Positions 60,579 through 64,000 of a stretch of DNA of 64,000 nucleotides are shown here, one piece after another. The DNA comes from REEB95 sp963810055. Lineage in GTDB: Bacteria; Pseudomonadota; Alphaproteobacteria; ATCC43930; CGMCC-115725. Positions within the stretch are counted from its first letter, which is position 1. The number at the start of each line of letters is the position of its first letter. The position numbers and the translations under genes are program-made. Below the pieces are notes generated by a model. It was not told the DNA's origin and made no database searches. It saw nothing but the letters and a program-made list of their open reading frames with translations. The DNA lies in NCBI GenBank assembly GCA_963810055.1, contig CAWEME010000026.1, positions 1-64,000 on the forward strand, read 5' to 3'.

Positions 60579-61399
60579 GACAGCGGCTCCTGCAAGTCGA
60601 AGACCGGGCCTTCGATGCAGACCCGGCGATGCTCGATCGCGGCGCCGTCGGCGCTGAATTCGCGCACGCAGCAGAAGCACATGCCGAGGCCGCAGGCCAT
60701 CTGCTGCTCCAGCGCGACCTGGCCGGGAATGCCGCATTCCTTGGCGACCCGCTGCATCAAGAGCATGAGCCGGTTGGAACCGCAGGTGAAGAAGGCGTCG
60801 GCCTTGCCGGCCGCGATCAGGCCGCGCAGCAAACGCTCGACGTTCCCGACATCGCTCGAGCGGTCAGTGTCGGTGAGCGTGACGGTTTCGGCGCCTTCCG
60901 ATTCGAATGCCTCGACCGACATCAGCAATTCGGGCCGCCGCGCGCTCAGGATCGCGGTGATGCCGATACCGGTCCGGCGCGCCGCCGCGGCCAAGGGCGC
61001 AAGGGTGGCAAGGCCGACGCCGCGGCCCAGCACGACGATGTTCTTCCACGCCGGATTGAGCCTGAACCCCCGCCCGAGCGGCCCCAGAATGTTGAGCGGC
61101 TGGCCCGGCTCCAGGGACGCCAAGCCGCGCGTGCCGATCCCGGTCAGCTTGTAGAGGAAATGGATGCGGCTGGACCCGGGCTCCAGGAGGTAGATGCTCA
61201 TCGGCCGGCGCAGAAACGGCTCGCCCGCCGCCGAGGCCGGACACAGCAGATGGAAGAATTGGCCTGGCAGCGCCGCGGTTCCCTGCGCGGCAGCGGTGAC
61301 GATCAGATGCTTGTATTCGGCGTTGACGAAAAGGTTGGTGACGACTTCGGCGTTCTGTTCGACGACGGGAAAAAGCTGAACCGGATGAATGCCGTCCAT
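60572..61399 (-). CDS. pyrK: Dihydroorotate dehydrogenase electron-transfer subunit
   Basis: The FAD/[2Fe-2S] partner of the 1B enzyme, passing electrons to or from NAD. FLRRPMSIYLLEPGSSRIHFLYKLTGIGTRGLASL is the FAD domain, LGRGVGLATLAPLAAAA the NAD-binding start, and CGLGMCFCCVREF plus RVCIEGPVF supply the four cysteines of the cluster. Start ATG 61399, 275 residues. It may work in the reductive direction (orotate to dihydroorotate), as in orotate fermenters. Confidence 0.9.
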   Translation of the reverse strand: MDGIHPVQLFPVVEQNAEVVTNLFVNAEYKHLIVTAAAQGTAALPGQFFHLLCPASAAGEPFLRRPMSIYLLEPGSSRIHFLYKLTGIGTRGLASLEPGQPLNILGPLGRGFRLNPAWKNIVVLGRGVGLATLAPLAAAARRTGIGITAILSARRPELLMSVEAFESEGAETVTLTDTDRSSDVGNVERLLRGLIAAGKADAFFTCGSNRLMLLMQRVAKECGIPGQVALEQQMACGLGMCFCCVREFSADGAAIEHRRVCIEGPVFDLQEPLSW

Positions 61400-61472
61400 C
61401 GCTGACCTGTTTGCATGGCCGCGAACCTGTGGCGGGGCGGCGCAGATCGGCACCGCTCCGCTCCCTGCAGCC

Positions 61473-62699
61473 TTATTCGAGCGGCGCACCCTTGCGCTCG
61501 GGAATGAGGAACATCGTCGCCAGCAGTTCGATGATGTAGATCACCGCCAGCAACGCGATCGCGGTCGGGAAGGAGTATTGCGCCGCGAGGATGGGCACCA
61601 CGAACGGGCCGAAACCGCCCACTCCGCGGCCGAGATTGAACAGGACGTTCTGCGCCGTGGCGCGGGCCGCGGTCGGGTAAAGCTCCGACATCAATGCGCC
61701 GAGACCGCCCAGCATGCCGTTGATGAAGAAGCCCATCACCGCACCGCCGACCAGTAGCGCATAGGGCGTCGTCAGCTGCGAGAACACCACGACCATGACC
61801 GCGGCGCCGACCTGCCAGAACATGAACACCGGCCGGCGCCCGAAACGGTCGGCCGCGATGCCGAACAGCCAGATGCCGAAGGCCATGCCGAGAATGGTCA
61901 CCGCCGTCCAGATGGCCGATTGCATCAGCGGAAACTTGAACTGGCTGTTGAGATACGAGGGTAACCAGATCATCACGCCGAAATAACCGAAATTCTGCAC
62001 CGAGCAGAGAATGAACATGCCGATGCTGATCTTGGTCGTCGCAGCGTCCTTGACCAGAAGCCCGAGCGGAAACTGCTTTTTCGCATGCCGCGCCACGAAG
62101 ATCTCGGGCTCGCCGATCAGGCGGCGGACGATGAAGGCGATCACGGCCGGCACGATGCCGACCAGGAACATGCCGCGCCAGCCGATGATCGGCAGCAGAA
62201 ACGGCGTAACCAAGGCCGCGGCCAACACGCCCGACTGCCAGCCGAGACCGACATAGGACGAAACGCGCGCGCGTTGCGAGGGTGGCCACGCTTCAGCGGC
62301 GAGCGCCATGCCGATGCCGAATTCGCCACCGAGCCCAAGCCCGGCGACCGTGCGGTAGAACACCAGGTCCCAATAACCTTGCGCCACCGCGCACAGGCCG
62401 GTGAAAACGGCGAACAGCAGGATCGTCCAGCTCAGCACGCGGACGCGGCCGTAATAATCGCTCAAAATGCCGAATAGGATGCCGCCGGTGACTGCGCCAA
62501 GCAGCGTCCAGGTGAAGAGCGAGCCGGCTTCCGGCCCGGTAAAATGGAGGTCGGCCGAAATGGCGCGCAGGATGAACCCGAGAATGAGCAGATCGAACCC
62601 GTCCATCGCGTAGCCGATGGCCGAAGCGAACAGCGCCTTCTTGGCGTAGCTGCTCGGGATATCGGCCATGCCGCCCCGGTTGGTCGATGAAACAGTCAT
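61473..62699 (-). CDS. MFS transporter (AAHS/organic-acid symporter type)
   Basis: A 408-residue major facilitator protein with 12 predicted helices. The signature motif after helix 2 reads GILSDYYGRVRVLSW, and its echo after helix 8 GIAADRFGRRPVFMFW; AMDGFDLLILGFILRAI near the N-terminus is the D-G-F-D type seen in aromatic and other organic-acid proton symporters. It is the first gene of a run leading into pyrK, pyrD, the M20 hydrolase, the regulator and pyrE (74-bp gap to pyrK), so an orotate, dihydroorotate or carbamoyl-amino-acid substrate is suggested. Confidence 0.82.
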   Translation of the reverse strand: MTVSSTNRGGMADIPSSYAKKALFASAIGYAMDGFDLLILGFILRAISADLHFTGPEAGSLFTWTLLGAVTGGILFGILSDYYGRVRVLSWTILLFAVFTGLCAVAQGYWDLVFYRTVAGLGLGGEFGIGMALAAEAWPPSQRARVSSYVGLGWQSGVLAAALVTPFLLPIIGWRGMFLVGIVPAVIAFIVRRLIGEPEIFVARHAKKQFPLGLLVKDAATTKISIGMFILCSVQNFGYFGVMIWLPSYLNSQFKFPLMQSAIWTAVTILGMAFGIWLFGIAADRFGRRPVFMFWQVGAAVMVVVFSQLTTPYALLVGGAVMGFFINGMLGGLGALMSELYPTAARATAQNVLFNLGRGVGGFGPFVVPILAAQYSFPTAIALLAVIYIIELLATMFLIPERKGAPLE

Positions 62700-62743
62700 A
62701 GGGAGCCCCCGCTGCGAAATGATTGCTTATGACGCGTTCCGAT

Positions 62744-62761
62744 TGTCTCAATTTTTAGACA
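62744..62761. promoter_or_regulatory. Inverted repeat upstream of the MFS-pyrK-pyrD unit
   Basis: TGTCT (62744-62748) and AGACA (62757-62761) flank an A/T-rich 8-base centre (CAATTTTT), about 45 bases before the transporter ATG. It is the only AT-rich palindrome in the 77-bp gap and could be the site of the XRE regulator encoded in the same unit. Confidence 0.35.
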
Positions 62762-62776
62762 GAACGCCCGGAAATG

Positions 62777-63274
62777 TCAATCGGACAGCGAGTCGATGGG
62801 CTGAGCAGTCTGGTCCGGGGGCAGCCGCGCGATCAATTGCCCGACCGTAAGGCCGAGCTTCGGGTGTTTCCAGCCGGGCGCGATTTCGGCCAGCGGCAGC
62901 AGCACGAAGGCGCGCTCGTGCATCCGCGGATGCGGCAGGATGGGCGGATTGTCGCGGATCAGGCCGTTGTAATCGAGCAGATCGAGGTCGATGACCCGCG
63001 CCTCGTTCTTTTCCCGGCGCACGCGGCCCAAATGTGTCTCGATGCCATGCAGCAAGTTTAACAAAGTTTCAGGTTGAAGCCGCGTTTGGATTGAAACCAC
63101 CGCGTTCACATACCAGGGCTGCGCCGAAACCGGCACCGGCGCCGAGCGGTAGAATCGAGACCGCGCCATAATTCTGCCGATTTTTTGATCGAGATTAGCC
63201 ATCGCGGCTTCGATCGTCAGCCGGGGCGGTCCCAGGGCACTGGGTTGATTCGCGCCTAAGGCGATTAAGATCAC
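62777..63274 (-). CDS. folK: 6-hydroxymethyl-dihydropterin pyrophosphokinase
   Basis: Transfers pyrophosphate from ATP to hydroxymethyl-dihydropterin in folate synthesis. The 165 residues begin MILIALGANQPS, with MARSRFYRSAPV, PWYVNAVVSIQT and the family signature ARVIDLDLLDYNG, then LPHPRMHERAFVLLPLAEIAPGW. It stands alone on the minus strand, divergent from the NYN gene. Confidence 0.95.
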   Translation of the reverse strand: MILIALGANQPSALGPPRLTIEAAMANLDQKIGRIMARSRFYRSAPVPVSAQPWYVNAVVSIQTRLQPETLLNLLHGIETHLGRVRREKNEARVIDLDLLDYNGLIRDNPPILPHPRMHERAFVLLPLAEIAPGWKHPKLGLTVGQLIARLPPDQTAQPIDSLSD

Positions 63275-63378
63275 GTCAATTCCCTCGCATCGCGTATTGA
63301 CGCGGAGTGCGGGATGGAAGTCAAATCAGCCCGCCGGATAAGTTCCCGGCACGTTTTAGACATTGATGGAGTTTGCAC

Positions 63379-63957
63379 ATGACATTTTATCCCGAAGAAA
63401 GAATTGCTTTGTTCATCGACGGCGCCAACCTTCATGCCGCCGCGCGTTCATTGGGGTTCGATATCGACTACAAGCGGCTCTTGGAACTGTTCGGCGAAAA
63501 GGGCCGGCTGATCCGCGCCTTTTATTATACCGCATTGATCGAGGAACAGGATTATTCGCCTTTGCGGCCGCTGGTCGATTGGCTCGACTACAACGGCTAT
63601 ACCATGGTCACCAAGCCGACCAAGGAATTCACCGACGCCATGGGACGGCGGAAGGTGAAGGGCAACATGGATATCGAGCTCGCCATCGACGTGATGGAGA
63701 TGGCGCAGTTCCTCGACCATATCGTGCTGTTCTCGGGCGACGGCGATTTCCGCCGTTTGGTCGAAGCGGTGCAGAAGAAGGGCGTGCGCGTCACCGTGGT
63801 GTCGACCATCCGTTCGGCCCCGCCGATGATCGCGGATGAGTTGCGCCGCCAGGCCGACGTGTTCCTCGAGCTCCAGGACCTGGCGCCGCAGATCATGCGC
63901 CACCACCGCGACGACGCGATGCGGCCAGCTCCGGCGATGAGCGACAGCAACGCGTGA
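63379..63957 (+). CDS. NYN-domain (LabA/DUF88) RNase-like protein
   Basis: A 192-residue protein of the PIN-like NYN superfamily. Acidic metal-binding residues appear in ERIALFIDGANLHAAARSLGF (D15), KGNMDIELAIDVMEMA and VLFSGDGDFRRLVEAVQKKGVRVTVVSTI, the layout of LabA-like nucleases. Such proteins cleave RNA or take part in RNA turnover; the target is unknown. Start at ATG 63379, with GGAG eight bases before it; an upstream TTG is less likely. The last 43 bases of the window hold no recognisable feature. Confidence 0.88.
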   Translation: MTFYPEERIALFIDGANLHAAARSLGFDIDYKRLLELFGEKGRLIRAFYYTALIEEQDYSPLRPLVDWLDYNGYTMVTKPTKEFTDAMGRRKVKGNMDIELAIDVMEMAQFLDHIVLFSGDGDFRRLVEAVQKKGVRVTVVSTIRSAPPMIADELRRQADVFLELQDLAPQIMRHHRDDAMRPAPAMSDSNA

Positions 63958-64000
63958 CCGCTTCCGGAGGGAGGGCGGAGCCGGGACGCGATTGCCCGCT

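Overview
This 64 kb window is high-GC chromosomal DNA from an alphaproteobacterium. The evidence is the runs ppiD-trpE, trpG-trpD-trpC-moaC-moeA-lexA, comEC/gltX/gltA and lpxB-lpxA-fabZ-lpxD-skp-bamA-rseP-cdsA-uppS-frr-pyrH-tsf-rpsB, the series rpoZ-rsh-pdxJ-acpS-lepB-rnc-era-recO-parC, and a GAAC-N7-GAAC SOS box in front of lexA, which is the alphaproteobacterial form. I cannot name a genus; a Rhodospirillales-like lineage is a guess. No rRNA, tRNA, CRISPR array or transposase was recognised.

Layout. 0-5.5 kb: a Dph6-like ATP pyrophosphatase and a branched-chain amino acid/amide ABC importer (livK-H-M-G-F, minus strand). 5.7-10 kb: tpiA divergent from ppiD-trpE. 10-16.5 kb: accessory DNA that splits trpE from trpG. 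It holds an LLM-type flavin oxidoreductase, a low-GC island (about 11.1-14.27 kb), a cupin, a small membrane protein and a polysaccharide deacetylase. 16.7-27.7 kb: trpGDC, moaC, moeA, lexA, a methyltransferase, comEC, gltX and gltA. 27.7-43 kb: a tandem hairpin array, a GT8-like glycosyltransferase, gloA, then lipid A and outer-membrane assembly genes running into phospholipid, isoprenoid and translation-factor genes. Here lpxI and lpxB form one reading frame, and dxr is missing from its usual place between cdsA and rseP. 43-53.8 kb: BON and HdeD-like proteins, tusA, parC, recO, era, rnc, lepB, acpS, pdxJ, rsh and rpoZ. 53.9-62.7 kb: a GT4 glycosyltransferase and an AlgD-like dehydrogenase, then a tight set MFS transporter-pyrK-pyrDB-M20 hydrolase-XRE regulator-pyrE that looks like an orotate uptake and use unit. 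The window ends with folK and a divergent NYN-domain RNase.

Two observations stand out. First, the low-GC island is flanked by 80-87 bp direct repeats copied from the 5' end of the oxidoreductase gene. It encodes a membrane-anchored, coiled-coil Mrr-like PD-(D/E)XK nuclease with a C-terminal domain resembling the 'sunset' domain, followed on the same strand by two unknown proteins and a small lipoprotein. It is a candidate uncharacterised defence-type locus. Second, ten genes, several normally essential, have reading frames broken at 16 places, and every break is repaired by removing exactly one base. The uniform +1 direction points to insertion-biased sequencing error, but it should be resolved before any of these genes is called a pseudogene. 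Spans of interrupted genes below run from the start of the first frame to the stop of the last.
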